This document shows positions 45,301 through 58,100 of a stretch of 64,000 nt of DNA, piece by piece; positions within the stretch are counted from its first letter, which is position 1, and each line of letters starts with the position of its first letter. Source of the stretch: Scenedesmus sp. ARA3 (taxonomy: Eukaryota > Chlorophyta > Chlorophyceae > Sphaeropleales > Scenedesmaceae); contig RWJK01001074.1 in the NCBI GenBank assembly GCA_004335835.1, positions 124,001 through 188,000 of the forward strand, given 5' to 3'. The position numbers were made by a program, and so were the translations under genes. The notes under the pieces were generated by a model, which had not been told where the DNA came from, made no database searches, and saw nothing but the letters and a program-made list of their open reading frames with translations.

Positions 45301-45553
45301 TGCCGGTGACTCCTCAACCACTTTGCCATGCATAGCAGTGCCCAAATTGCACTTGTGCGCTGGCCCAAAACATGCAAAGTATGCCTTGTCAGACACCATC
45401 GACACGATCTCAAAACTCAAGACTGCCTACAGCATCATAAACACACGGCACCCACTGCAGCCTACCCTGCCTGCACCCCTCCTGTCCTACCCTGCTGCAC
45501 TTGGCAGCCCTGCCCCCGCTGCAGAACCATGGCTAGCCAATACCAGGCAGCTG
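42308..45553. other. Convergent intergenic region, no supported gene
   Basis: 3.2 kb between the 3' ends of the phosphodiesterase (+) and PUF (-) genes. Short open frames only. Around 42410-42550 a loose repeat of cacagccattgagctgttgat / cacagccgctgagctgttgat appears twice, 110 bp apart. Confidence 0.55.
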
Positions 45554-48500
45554 CTAGCTCTGCTGCTGCACCTGCGCTGCAGCAGCTGCCGGCTCCGCCG
45601 CTGCTGCTGCTGCATCGGCAGCAGCTGGCTGCTGCTGCTGCAGGGCTGCCGGCACTACTGCTTCGGGCACTGGCGCAGCCGCCGGCACGTCTGCTGGCGC
45701 TGCTGCAGCCGGGATGTTACTGCTGTTGAGGCTGCTGTTGTGCAAAGCCATGTTGTTGAGGCTGTTGACCTGGATGCGCATGCCTGCTGACAGCAGCTTC
45801 TCCAGCCTGTTCACAATGTGCTTGCCAAATTGGCTGCTCTTGAGGGTCTCGTAGTAGCAGCGCACGCGGCTCAGCAGGCGCTCGCGCTGGCCCTCGTCAC
45901 ACACCTGCGGCAGCAGCAACAGCAGCACGCGATGCTGAGTGATCAAGTGGCAATCATAAGACATGACTGGTGACGATGTGGAACTGCCCATTGCATGTTT
46001 ACAGATGCCCGCGTTTGCTTCCAACTGCCACCCTGCACCCCGCAGAGTGAGCAGTACATACGCAGCAGCACAGCAACCACAGAAGCAGCAGGCATTTATC
46101 TCCTATGTTTTCTGCTGGCACACCTTGCCACCCCTTTGCTGAAGCAGCCGAACCCGCAGCACGAGCAGTACTGAAGTAACAGCCACACAAAAACAGCAGC
46201 ACAGAAGCAGCACCGCCTCACCTCCAGTGTCTTCTGCACCACGTAGTTGCCGTACTGGTCCTGCATCATCTGCTCCAGCGCTGACTGCTCACAGCCCAGC
46301 AGCTCGCCGCCAAGGCCGGGGTAGGAGGCAGACACCACGCCGTCGCTGCTGCTCCTGCGCGAATGAGGGAAGTGCAAGCACAGAGTCGTCAGGGAAAGGC
46401 AGCAGGAGTGACTGGTGCCCAGCACGCATGCGGGCCCAAGGTGACAATCGGCATGCTGTCCAACACAGCTGCAACAAAACCAATGTGCTGCGCTGACAAG
46501 ACCGGCGCCGTTCACTGTATTTACGCAGCTGTGGCTGGGCTTGTACTCCAAGACAGTTGTGCGAAGGTAACACAGGACATCAAGCCAGGGCATCAAAGAT
46601 GCAGACCAAAAAACTGCCTGCACCGCACATATTTCGTCAACCCACCTGGCGCAGGAACTCCTCCACAATGGCGCCACACTAAACAAAGACACCATACAAA
46701 TGACACAGCTGCGCTTGGCAGCCAGCTTGGCTTTTGCTGGTGCTGTCTTCATGCCCATTTTAGAAAAGGGACGCTCACGCTGGCTGTGGATAGCAGAACA
46801 AACCGAGGGCACTTTGTTGCAATGCCATGCATCCCAAATTCGCCCAGGATCCCACCAATGGCGCGTGCCTCACCTGCGGCTGGGCTGGCGCAGGAACTCC
46901 TCCACGATGGCGCCGCGCTGCGCGGGCGTGCAGTGCAGCAGCATCTTCTCCACCACGTTGCTCGCAAACTTGTTCTGGGACAGCACCACGATGTGCGGGA
47001 ACAGCCGCTCATACACGGCGTCGCGCTCGTGCGGCTTGCCCTGCTCCACCACGTGCTGGATGACGTAGTTGCCGTACTGGTCCTGGCCCAGCTGCACCGT
47101 GGCCTGTTGGATGGGGCCGGCATCGGAAATGATAGAGACAGCAGGGTGTGTTAAAGTGAGGGTTTGGATGTGATGTGCAAGCCCATGGAGATCAGAGAAA
47201 CGGATACACAACAGACATCCAGGACATACAAGCGTATGCATCCAGACTATGGTGCACTGAGACAGCAGCAGCACCCATGCACCTTGTACAGCCCGGTTCA
47301 TGGGTATGCACACCTTGAGGATATTTGTCTTGAACACGTGGCACGCGCACAATAACACAACACACACAGCAAACATGCATGCGTATTATTGTCTTGTAAA
47401 TATCGGACATATGCGCACCTTGAGGATTTCTGTCATGAACACGTTGTAGCGGCCGGGGTCTGCGCAGTGCTCCAGGATGCGCTGCATCACGCGGCAGCCA
47501 AAGGGGTGCTGGCTGAGGCTGACCAGGTTGCCGGCAAAGGTGTCCAGCAGGTTAGTGATGTGCTCCGTGGGCACACACTCGATGACCTGCAGGGGATTGA
47601 GGTGCAGCGTGTCATGCAGGGCGTCAGAAGATGCGCACAGCAGCAACGGGAAGGCATGTGCAAGCAGGCCTCCGACTAATGGCGCAGTAAGCACTAGCAC
47701 AAGGAAAACGCAAGTCGCCCTGCCTGTTTCCCCCCCTGTCTCAGATCAAATCACGGCAGCCACACCCAACAACACCAACAAGCCGTTCAGCGCACCTTCT
47801 GGATCACGTGGTTGCCGTTCTGGTCGCGCACGCAGCGCATGAGTGCGCCGTCCAGCTCCGCCACTATGCCGATCTTCTGCTCCAGCGGCAGCACCTCCAG
47901 CGCCTTCTGGATAACGCGGCAGCTGTACAGCTGCAGCGATAGCGACAGCACCTGCAGGAGGGACGGATGAGGCAAGGGAACAGAGTAAGATAGTGATGTC
48001 CGCAGACAGCAGGGTACACGCAATGTGCAGCAGGTGGGCAGATGGTACGGCTTCAAAGGAGGGATAACCCGTAGGAGTGACGATGAGATGCGGCAGCTGC
48101 ACCAAGCATTGAATGAGCACAAGCACAGACCGGCAGCAGCCCACTATCTCACCTGGCCCTTCATCTGCGCGGCCAGCTCAGCCCTGTGCGAGGGCACGTC
48201 CAGCTCCAGGAACTTCTGGATCACGTAGTTGCCAAACACGTCGTTCATCAGCATGAGCCCCTTGGGCGCCACCTCGGCAAAGGCCGCCTCCAGCTCCTCA
48301 GGCGCCAGCGTGTCCAGCTTCTGCTGGATGAAGCGGCTGCCCAGCTGGTCCAGGCTGAACTCCATCATGTGGCCCAGGATGTCCTACGGAATAAGGGTGA
48401 GGTGACACAACGGGTGCAGGAGCAGTAGGGTTAGCAGGAGTGTGGGAGCACCCAGATGGTCCAGGCTGAACTCCATCATGTGGCAGCACAGTGACATTAT

Positions 48501-49947
48501 GCACAGTGAAGCAACATGAGTGAGGCAGCAGCCTCTCGCTCCCCAGCAAGAGTGAGACGGATCAGCGTGCTCTCCCAGCTTGCAGCCAGCCGAACCATGC
48601 ACTGGCAGGCACACAGGCATACATCACTGCACAGTTTGAATGCATCAGCAGCCAGCCGCCTGCGCTCACCCGCATCTCCCAGCGCCGCGTCCTGTTGTTC
48701 TTGTACTCCTCCAGCAGTGGGTCCAGCCGGCCGCCCACACTCGGCGAGCCCATGCCGCCATCATCACAGCGCCCTCCACTGCTGCGGCCGCCGCCGCTGC
48801 GGTCGCAGCGCAGCCGCCGGTCTGTCTTGAGGTCAGCCAGGGGGTGCTGGCGCGGACCGCCGCGGCCAGCGTTGCGGTTGCCAGAGCCGGGCTCCTGCAG
48901 GGCGACAGGAAAGATTCAACTCGTTAGGTTGTGAATGTGGTTGTGGTGAAAGGGATGAATATGGAAAGCGACAGTGTGTAGGCAGGAAAGCCATTGAGTG
49001 TGTCAGCAGATGGTACAGCAGGGCCAATCGCAGAGCGGAAGGAACGAAAAGTCAGGCAAGCATGTGCTAACTGGTTTGGCAGCTGAGCATGCATGCCAAC
49101 ACGCCAAGCGGTGCAGCAGCGCGCCACTCACGTCCTGGTTGGTAGCTGCTGTTGCAGCCACTGCCGCCGCCGCAGCAATGTTGGCGATTGCCGTCGCCGG
49201 CATACCTGTCTGCCACTGCTGCTGCGCGGACGCGCAGAAGGCTGCCATCTGCTGTGGGTTCATCATGGAGAACATCATGGGGTTGGCCATGCCAGGCATG
49301 TTGGGCAAGCCGCCAGCAGCCGGCACCCCCGGCATGCCCATGCCACCTCCCGCGTTGTTCATCTGGGCCATCATGCCCAGCTGCGCGTAGTACATCAGCA
49401 TCTGCATCTGGTTCATGCCGCCCACGCCTGTGGAAAGTAGCAGGATACGCAGCGGTACAAGCAGCAGCAGCAGGATGGTGAGCAGGAAGCATGCCAGCAG
49501 CAACATGTAGACATTGCACCCAACAAGGGCAACAAGCAACAGATGCGGAAGGTGGCAGCTGCTGTCCCTGACATAGTTACAAGCACAGCATGCAACAGCT
49601 GACAGCGCGCCAGTCAACACAGCTGCAGCAGCAGGCCGCACCTGCTGCAGCAGCATCCGGCATCATCGGGGGCATCATGTTGTAACCCGGCAGGCCAGCA
49701 GCAGCAGCCTGCATGCCTGCATCAGCCGGGTTCATGCCAGCCATCAGCGCAGCAGCTTGTGCCATAGCAGCAGCCTGCTGAGGCGGCAGCCCCGCTGCGC
49801 CTGGCAGCATGCCCGACTGCGCCATCTGCAGCGCAGCCTGCTGCTGCTGCAGCAGCATCTGCATGTTGGCTGCAGCCATGTGGTCCGGGGTGCCGCAGGT
49901 GGTGGCAACACCGCCCAGCGGGAAAGCGTCCAGCCCGCTGATGCCCT

Positions 49948-49999
<52 letters not shown>

Positions 50000-51762
50000 A
50001 ATGACACAACGGGAAGCACGTCGGTCAGTATGAAGGTATTAGCAGTGTGGGTGTATGTGACAATGACACATGAAATTTTTGAAACCTGCATGTCCAGCAC
50101 AGCAGCTGCAGCAACTGGCCACTAACATCAGCTGGAAAAACCTGCGCCACAGCCCAAGTTCACTGCTGTTGCCATCCCTGCCCTCCTTCGCCCGCACCTG
50201 CATGCCAGCTGCTGCCAGTGCTGCGGAGGCAGGCATGTTGCTGCTGTGGTCGGAAGATGACATGCGCAGCTTGGAGGGCCCGTGGCGGCCGTCAGCATAG
50301 CCGCGGATGTGGCCGGGGCCAGCAGAGTTCACATGGGGCAGGCCCACACCAGTGTCCTGCAAGGAAAGTCAAGGAAAACAAGGAAAAACATTGCAGGAGC
50401 AGATTAGAAACAACACTGTTGGTGCATGCTCATATGTACGAGAGCAGCAAGACTGCATAAGTGCAGGTATCATCCAACGACTTGTGCAGAAGCTGCTGCA
50501 CCGCCTCCAAAGCTGCCATCCAACGCAGTAACCACTTGCTGCGCTTGTCAACATCTAAACTTGCCACGGCTTGCTGCACATTTGCTGCTGCCGTTTATAA
50601 GGTGTTTCCAGCTGGGCAGTCACGCACCTCATCTCCAAAGCCCAGGCTTGGGCTGCGCGGAGTGAAGGCCTGGCTGCGCGGCGTGATGGGCGCGCTGTTG
50701 CAGCTGCCAAAGCACAGCTGGTCTGCTCCTGCAAAGCCGCCGTCACTGACATGGCCGCCCATGGCGCGCGCTGAGCCCGGGTGCCCGTTGAAGCTGCTGG
50801 TGCGCTGCACGCCTGCTGCCATGTTGCTGAGGTGGCTGCCTGTGCGGATAGGCCGTCCCTGGAAGAAGGGCAGCGCTGCGTCTGTAGTGCTGGCAGAGTG
50901 GCCGTGGTGGTGCCCTGCTGCTCCTGGCCAGCTGCCGACGAGGCCCTCGCCGTGTGCTGCTGCTGCTGCCGCCTGCAGCTGCAAGTTAGACATGGGTGCG
51001 TCCAGCTCTGTGTCCCGGGAGTCATCCTGCAAGCATAAATAGCAGCAAGCAGAAGAAAGGATGCATTGCAGGGGCAGTGCAGGAGACACTGATGTGGTTG
51101 ACTGCTATGGTGCTGACCATTGCCCATGTAGCAGGTGTCTTTGCCACAGGAGTTGCTCATCCCAAGCATTCAGTGTTTGATAGATGCCATCAATCATGCA
51201 TGCAGGCTGGGCTGCTGGCACCGCATGCTGCGGGTGGCGCGCCGCACCTGCTGGCTCAGCAGGCCTGCTGCTGGGGTGCCCTCCAGGGCGTTTGCTTGTG
51301 CCCAAACACCGATTGCATCTGCTGCTGGGCTGCCAACTGCGTTGTTTGACCCCAGGAGGCCCCAGTGGGAGCGGTCTGGCATGTGCTTCCTGCAGACCAG
51401 CCCAGTCAAAGTGGTGGTTGAGCAGCTGTTTCTGTATAGGACTTGGAGCAGTGCTCTAGGCTGCTCACTGCACCATCACAATGCGAAACAGCGATAATTT
51501 TTCTTATTATCAAACTTTGCTGCATGTACCTGTCGCTGATGTAGGGCTCGGCCTCGATTCCGCGCCCTCCACCCAGCTGGGATGCTCCAGTGGAGCCGCC
51601 TAGCAGAGCCACGCCACTTAGGTCCTTCCCAAACGAGTCACTGAGCGCTGGTGATCCAGAACGGATGGTCACATCGCTCTCACTGCCTGCTAGCTTTTGG
51701 CTGAGGACCATTTGCAGCAGCTGATGCCGCTGCGGTGCTATCCTGTTTTGATCGGACGCCAT
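45554..51762 (-). CDS. Pumilio/PUF RNA-binding protein, eight repeats
   Basis: Thirteen exons, phases all consistent, 1008 aa: 51762-51530, 51389-51248, 51026-50628, 50356-50198, 49945-49642, 49427-49132, 48894-48670, 48383-48153, 47951-47796, 47586-47419, 47103-46874, 46354-46222, 45904-45554. Residues 1-586 are low-complexity (Met/Gln/Ala/Gly). The PUF domain begins after [20 protein letters not shown] with [23 protein letters not shown]-contact triads in order are SRFIQ, NYVIQ, CRVIQ, NHVIQ, CRVMQ, NYVIQ, SNVVE and NYVVQ, the same as metazoan Pumilio, so the predicted target is UGUANAUA in 3' UTRs. Expected role: cytoplasmic repression or decay of target mRNAs. The tail after repeat 8 is Ala/Gln/Pro-rich. 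An alternative in-frame ATG lies at 51867. Confidence 0.95.
46640..46915 (-). repeat. Echo of PUF exon 11 end
   Basis: VEEFLRQ plus donor (exon end 46874) is repeated about 228 bp downstream on the gene strand (46643-46680), with a 9-bp deletion next to the junction. Confidence 0.75.
48340..48495 (-). repeat. Echo of PUF exon 8 start
   Basis: The sequence of [11 protein letters not shown] near exon start 48383 is repeated about 111 bp upstream on the gene strand (48450-48485). Confidence 0.75.
49946..49998 (-). repeat. Triplet run directly abutting a splice acceptor (PUF intron 4)
   Basis: On the gene strand, about 17 CTG triplets run straight into the acceptor ctgcag|GGC of exon 5 at 49945, taking the place of a normal pyrimidine tract. 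Confidence 0.9.
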
Positions 51763-52831
51763 CCTGATATGTTTCCGTGACTGTGATCTGCGGTCGCGAG
51801 CTTGCAGGCGCCCAGCACGGAGGATTGACACACAGCTAAACTGTATGGAGTCTCTCGTGCAACTCAAGCAGCCGCATGGTCTCTAATTCGCTACAGCTAT
51901 CGCGCAAACAATAGTGCAAGCCAACAGCCAGGCTTGACTTGGTGCAGGTGGCTTCGCTGGAGTCTGTTACGCTTTGTTGTTGTTGTTAAGGCAGTTCAAA
52001 TCCTGGATGATGTTTGTCGACTCCACTGCCTCTGTTATTTATATCGATGTATTTGATTATTTTCTGAACGCAGCCAGCCCCTTACCATGTGAAACTTTAC
52101 CAGATCACTGTGCGCCCTTTGACCAATACCACGGCATCGCCAACCACCTTTGCGCATCATTCACATGCTATTGAATTCGTAAGAAACACCATTGGGGTTC
52201 ATTCAGCCATCCACAGGTGCAAACCCCATCCAGCACAGGAGTGGTGGACTGGTCCATCTGTGGTGTGCCACACTGTCACAATGTGGGGTGACTTCTCCGG
52301 GAGAAGTTCTCCCCCCTCAGGCATCCTGCCAGGCTGGGCACAGCATATATCTCACCCCGTCAGCGCCAACAATCACAGAATTAAGCAACTCAAAACCAAG
52401 CTAACGCAAGGGGAATGATCACGCATTTGCACGACACTGCAGGCAACGACTTGGCGTGCCACTGCAGTGCAGGCTGCCGCCATGCCATATGGCCATGCGC
52501 AGGGCACCAAATACGTGAGAATGTGGCAGAACATCACAAGCACTGATACTACTGTACATTCTGTGCATACATGTTACTTGCTTACCACGGCGTAACACGG
52601 CACCGTGCCGTGCCGTGTGACACAGCTCAGCTCAGTGACCAGGCTGGTGACCAAATTGTCGAAGCGGCCATCATGCAGTGACTGGACTTGCTTCCCAGGC
52701 CAGCTGCTGGTATTCAACAGCTAGATGTCCACGAACTGCTGTGCACAAATTATAACATAGGAGATACAAAAGGTGCCCATGACACTTGACAGCACTACCA
52801 AGCACCTGCAGCACATGCGCTGGCGAAGCAG
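51763..52831. other. PUF gene promoter side and next gene's 3' region
   Basis: Upstream of the PUF start and downstream of the 52.8 kb gene. Small inverted repeats near 52292-52308 (acttctcc/ggagaagt) and 52597-52615 (cacggca/tgccgtg). No gene supported. Confidence 0.5.
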
Positions 52832-52953
52832 CTATTGCTGCTGAGCCGTCACTGCAGCTTTCTCCTTCTGCCGCATCCGCTTGCGCTGCCACTTTGACAA
52901 GTTTTCAACAGGCACTGCCAGCAGCTGCGACCGGTCAAACACCTTCCGACCAA

Positions 52954-52984
<31 letters not shown>

Positions 52985-54312
52985 CTGGCCCTTGCTGCTG
53001 CCTCCTGTATGTTGCTGCTGGTGCTGCTTCTTGTTCTGCTGTAGCGCATACAGTTTGCCCCCATCCTCCTCGTCACTGCTGTCATGCTGCTGCGCTTGCT
53101 GCTGCCCCTGCGCACACAGATATAAGACACACGGGACACGCACAGCAGCAGGCAACTGTCACATCCCAGCATGGCATGCGCAAGCAGTGCAGAGCCAGCT
53201 CAAAAACAAAATCCATGCAGTGTGCATGGCTGCCAGCTCAGCTTCAATCAGCCGCTTCATTAACATGCATATGAACGACTTAGCCATCACAGTACCAATT
53301 CACTGAAGTACAAGCATCCGCAGCCACGGCGTCGTCATTGCTGCTACAGCTGCTGCTGCCCCGCCCACCTGCCCATCGCCGCCATGCCTCCGCTTGCCGC
53401 GCTGCTGCATGAACCGGTCCAGCTGCGCCGGCTGGTAGCCTGCTGCTACTGCTGCTGCACTGCTGCCGTCTGCTGACTTGCGCAGGCGCTGCTTGAGCTT
53501 GTGCTCCAGCCCAGACTGCTCCATGGACTGCAGCTGGCAACAAGTTTCAGCAGGCCGATCCAGCATCAGCACTTGCTGATGAGGCTACACATTTGACTAT
53601 GGAACTGCCTACGAGGCAAGTCTCGTGTTGAAAACGGCTGACAGTAAGCAGGTTCTGCAGGTCTGCTGTCATGGCATGACCACACATGATGCTTGCTTCA
53701 AGCAAAGATATGAGTTGCAGCATGTGCCCAGACTGCACGCTGCTGTGAGTGCATTTCTTCTGAACAATCGCTGTGCTTCACCTTGTGTGAAACAAACTTA
53801 GCGCCCAAGCCCAGCCTGCAGGCAACACGGGCAGGTGCGTGTGAGTCTCGGCACATGCAGGGCATGCAGCTGGTTCTTAGCAGTTGAGCACAACCTTGCA
53901 GGCACAAGCACAGCCGCATCTGTCGGCTTCACCTACAGCAATGGCAGCGCTGTCCAGTTGTGCATGTAACTGGTTGAAGTAGACATGGTTCCAGCTATGG
54001 TGCTCTGTACAAGCTGCATGCGGCTCCTGCATAGTATCTGTGCTATGCTGCTGACAATGAAGCCTACACTTACAAGCTGGGCCTTGGTTTGTCGAACAGT
54101 GCATCTGTGGCAGCATCTGTTTCGTTTAGTACATCCTCTGCACAGACACCCAGCCATTGCGAGACCTGCACCACACATCCAGGAGCAGCATGGCGTAAGC
54201 TGGCGGCAGTGCTGCTGCCAACACCATGAGGCAGGTACAACACCAGCATACATCTCACCTGACTGAGCGCAAATCCTGAAGCCACCACTTCTACATCTTC
54301 TGCTTCACTCAT
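52832..54312 (-). CDS. Small conserved protein with KPRP-x-x-LGLGAKF motif
   Basis: Five exons with matching phases, 204 aa: 54312-54259, 54165-54074, 53815-53782 (only 34 bp), 53527-53369 and 53107-52832. Starts MSEAEDVEVVASGFALSQ. The exon 2/3/4 join gives ALFDKPRPSLLGLGAKF followed by VSHK and a basic segment (LEHKLKQRLRKS). Then come a QPAQLDRF segment, an acidic SSDEEDGG, a poly-Gln run and a basic tail (LSKWQRKRMRQKEK). From memory the KPRP...LGLGAK motif with acidic and basic blocks resembles the eukaryotic DUF3245 family of uncharacterised, probably nuclear proteins; that match is unverified. The acceptor of exon 4 could be 6 bp earlier. Confidence 0.7.
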
Positions 54313-55158
54313 GTGTCTATGGAACGTACAAGCAGGCCGCGGGAGAGTGAACAGCAGGTCGCGGAGGCAGGGGTGACTACAACGAGCAGACAGAGTAGAG
54401 GCCGTGCAGAACCACTAAGTAAACCATTTGAACTGATCCAAACATTCACAATGCTAGTGTAAAGCCGTGCTGTGGCGTTTCACAATGTCATTTCTTACAC
54501 CAGGGGCGGGCTTTGCTGCATGTGCCTGCGTCACCGCGCTGCAGCATACTCCAGCACACCGGGGCTGCGTAGTCAACAACGTTGCTGTGGTTGAAGCCTC
54601 GTTGATTCACTCGAGCCGTCAGTACACATTTTCACGTTCCGCACAGGCGGACGTTTCGTGAGCAGAGTCTTGCATCCCTCTGGTGTCGGCAGCTGTTTCT
54701 AGCATATTCCAGATAAATATTGTATTTAGCAGCTGAGGAAGTTTGGGTGTGCGGCTGCAGAATATACGGAGCTCGCTTTAGGGTGAGCGAAGACAGCAGA
54801 GCGTTGAGGATCCACCGTGCATGGAGGCACACAGGCAATATGAAGCGCCTGTCAGCTCTTGGGTTGCCCGTGATATGCTGGCAAACGCGTTTGCTGCGTG
54901 TTTGCACACGTTTCAACAGTGGCCCACTAGTTCTCTTGACACGAGCCCTCCGCTACGGCCTGACCCTGTGGTTTGAGGGTGGGAATGTCTATGATGCCGT
55001 TTGCATGCTGTATCATGACTGCATTTTTGCCTAGCCACGCGACTGATCAGTGATGGCATGGCGCATCAGCATGACGTGGTAGATGTTGCATGTTGACCTT
55101 CAGCTTGCTTCATGCTGCTTCCTTGCTTGCAGGAACAGCACCAAGCTTACATCTGTGA
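54313..55158. other. Divergent promoter region, possible 5' exon of DUF21-CBS gene
   Basis: Between the start of the KPRP-motif gene (-) and the first secure exon of the DUF21-CBS gene (+). A frame at 54838-54990 (from MKRLSALGLPVICW) has a hydrophobic N-terminus and could be a first exon, but I could not phase it to the next exon. Confidence 0.4.
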
Positions 55159-58100
55159 CAGCAAGGGCGTTTTTGCGCGAGCATCAGTCACAGCAGCACC
55201 TCCTACAGCAGCTTCTGGCAGCATCATCAGCAGCAGCTGCCGTTGCACTGCTCTGTCGCCTGCAGTAACCTCGAGCAGCAGCAACCACTCGCAGCAGCAA
55301 CCTCGGGAGCAGTTTTTGGACCTTTCCTCCATCGGATGCCCTTTCGGGAGCTGCTGGTTGCCGACACAGATGAGGCCGCGCTGTCGCCTAGCCTCAAGGG
55401 CGGCCTGGCAGTGGCGGTGGTGCTGGTGGTGGCCATTGCAGGCATCATGAGCGGGCTCACGCTGGGCTTGGTGAGTAGGGCTTGGTGAGTAGGGTTTATC
55501 CTAGCCTGTGGTTGTACAGGCCACTGTACAGGCCACTGAAGTGTAGTGTACATGCGCTGTGTTTGCGGTTGTCACACACTGCTGTGTGTGTATGCCAGCA
55601 ATTGCCCTTGACCAGCTTCAGGGGCCTCCGCTTGAGTGTGGTTGCCTCATGCACAGGCTGGTGCTGGGCCTGGTGCGTGGGGTGTTTCAGTATGTTTATC
55701 GCTGTGTTGTGTTGCTTGTAGCACATACGCGATGTGTGGGGCTGTGACGGAATAGTGTGTGCGCCAGCACGCGATGCGCCAGTATTCGCAGTCGCACTTC
55801 GACCGGGGCTGGCCCGGTGCACGCAGCAGCATGTCAGCTATCGGAACTAGCATCACTGTTGCGGTATGTTTACGACGCGCCATGGCTGCTGTTCTGTGTG
55901 CTTCCCTTGTTGCTCTGCCTGCTGCTGCAGCTGACGCTTGACCGGCTGGACCTGGAGCTCATGATGCGCACAGGCACACGCAAGCAGCACAAGTTTGCGC
56001 GGCGGCTGCTGCCGCTCATCAGCAACCCGCACTGGGTGCTGTCCACGCTGGTCATCTGCAACACAGGTGGGACGCAGCAGCAGCAGCAGCAGCAGCAATG
56101 GCAGAGGTGGCAGCAGCAGCAGGGAGCAGCAGCAGCGCATGCACGCCCTTGGTAGTGGTAACACCAGCAGCGATTGTGTGCTGGCTGCATTGCAGGGAGC
56201 AGCAGCAGCAGCAGCACAGGCATGCGTTTGTGCAGCAACAGCAGGTACACGTTGCAAGCAGCTTTACTAAGTCCTCTTTCATTTCGTGCCTGCAGTCGCG
56301 GGCATACTGCCGCAGCTGTGCCTGGACTGGCTGGTCAATGCATGTTTGACACACCACTGCGCCATGCTGTTTGTAAGACAAGGTCTCGATTGACTTGTCC
56401 TTCTGTTCCTGCCTGCAGCTGCGGGCATGGCGCTGCCGCTGTGCCTTGACCGGCTGGTCAACGTGGGCGTGGCGCTGGTGCTGTCCACCACAGCCATCGT
56501 GCTCTTCGGGGAGATCCTGCCGCAGGTGGGTGTCCTTAATGCACCACAAGGCCGCATTGCTTAGCTTCTGAGCCCTGCTGCGTGCTTGGGTGCTAATAAC
56601 AGCAGCCTGTCTGTGATGTGGCTGCTGTATGGGCAGCTCCGCACAGCACCGTGGCCGCATTTATGCATCATTGGACACATCTACTCTCACTTGTGTACCT
56701 GTGCCTGTGCCTGCATGTGTATGCGTGGGCTGCAGGCGGTGTGCTCGCGATACGGCCTCAGCATCGGCGGCCACGCAGCGCCGGTGGTGCGGCTGCTGAT
56801 GTGGCTGACTGCGCCGGTCTCCTGGCCCATCGGCAAGGGCCTGGATTGGATGCTGGGCAAGGAGAATGTCACTTTTGGCAAGCGGCAGATCCGCGCGCTT
56901 GTGGACCTACACAGGGAGTCCACAGGGCTAGGCGGCCCCTTGAATGAAGAAGAGTTCCACGTCATTCAGGGTGTGCTGGACCTGGGCAGCAAGACGGGCC
57001 GCAAGGCCATGACGCCGCTGGAGGCAGCCTTCATGCTCAGCACTGATGATGTCATCGACAGGTGGGTTTAATATGCATGTGATTCTTCTCAAAACCGTTA
57101 GCGCCAGCAGCGGCAGCAGCAGCAAGGCAGCCCTCATGCTCAGCACCGCACTGATGACGTGATCGACAGGTGTGTTTGAGTTTGTGTGTACGTGCGCGCG
57201 CATTTTGTGCAGGCTTGTTGAACGGTGGCAGCAGCAGCAGCAACACTGGGACAGTTGCTTGGCGCAGCCTACCATGGTGCTGGGCGGCAGCTTTGTGTTG
57301 GCACTCTCCACGCACTGGCTGCTGCCTGACAATTTGTTGCAGGCCAGCACTCCTACATTCACGTTGTGTCCATCTATAGCTCCAGCCATTTTGGTAGTTC
57401 AACTTCAACACTCTCGAATTTCTGCTCACACCATGCTGCTGCTGCTGCCACAGGCCCACGCTGCGCCGCATCCTGGAGTCCGGCCACAGCCGCCTGCCTG
57501 TCTTCCGCGACAGGAACCGCTCCGACATTTGGCCCATCCTCTGGCATTGCCGCTGCTGTCCCCGCTGCTGCTATGTTGCTGCCACAGGCCCACGCTGCGC
57601 CGCATCCTGGAGTCTGGCCACAGCCGCCTGCCTGTCTTCCGTGGCAGCAACCGCTCCGACATCATCGGGCTCATCCTGGTGAAGGAGCTGCTGGCAGTTG
57701 TTGGGCTGGCTGAGCCGGGCGCAGGGCCTGTGCCAGTGAAGGAGCTGCGCATGAGGGACCTGCCTGCGCTGCCTGTGGAGACAGCCATGACAGACCTGCT
57801 GAATCTGTTTCAGGTGCGCTGCGTCGCGTGCTGTTGATTCGTCTGCCTTGCCATGCTTCAAGCTGCGCATTGCGAGCTGTACTATGTTGCTTCTGGCGTA
57901 CGGCTGGTTGTTCAAGGTGCGCCTGGCATGGCTTGGAACACACTGTTTTGTCATGCAGTGGGCTTGCTTCGTATGCGTTGCGCAAGCATCTGCAGTGCGC
58001 ACCCACACCCGGCTGTTGCTGCTGCTGCATTTTTGCGCAGACTGGCCACAGCCACATGGCGCTGCTGTACCAGCTCCCTGGCGCCAAGAGCACCACCGGC

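Noticed and set aside
45233..45790. Plus-strand frame of 185 codons at the end of the PUF gene
   Set aside because: Overlaps the PUF last exon in antisense; Cys/Arg-rich from CTG repeats, no motif.
52289..52312. Inverted repeat acttctcc-g-ggagaagt, considered as a terminator or heat-shock element
   Set aside because: Spacing does not fit a heat-shock element, hairpin terminators do not apply to nuclear genes, and an 8-bp palindrome is expected by chance.
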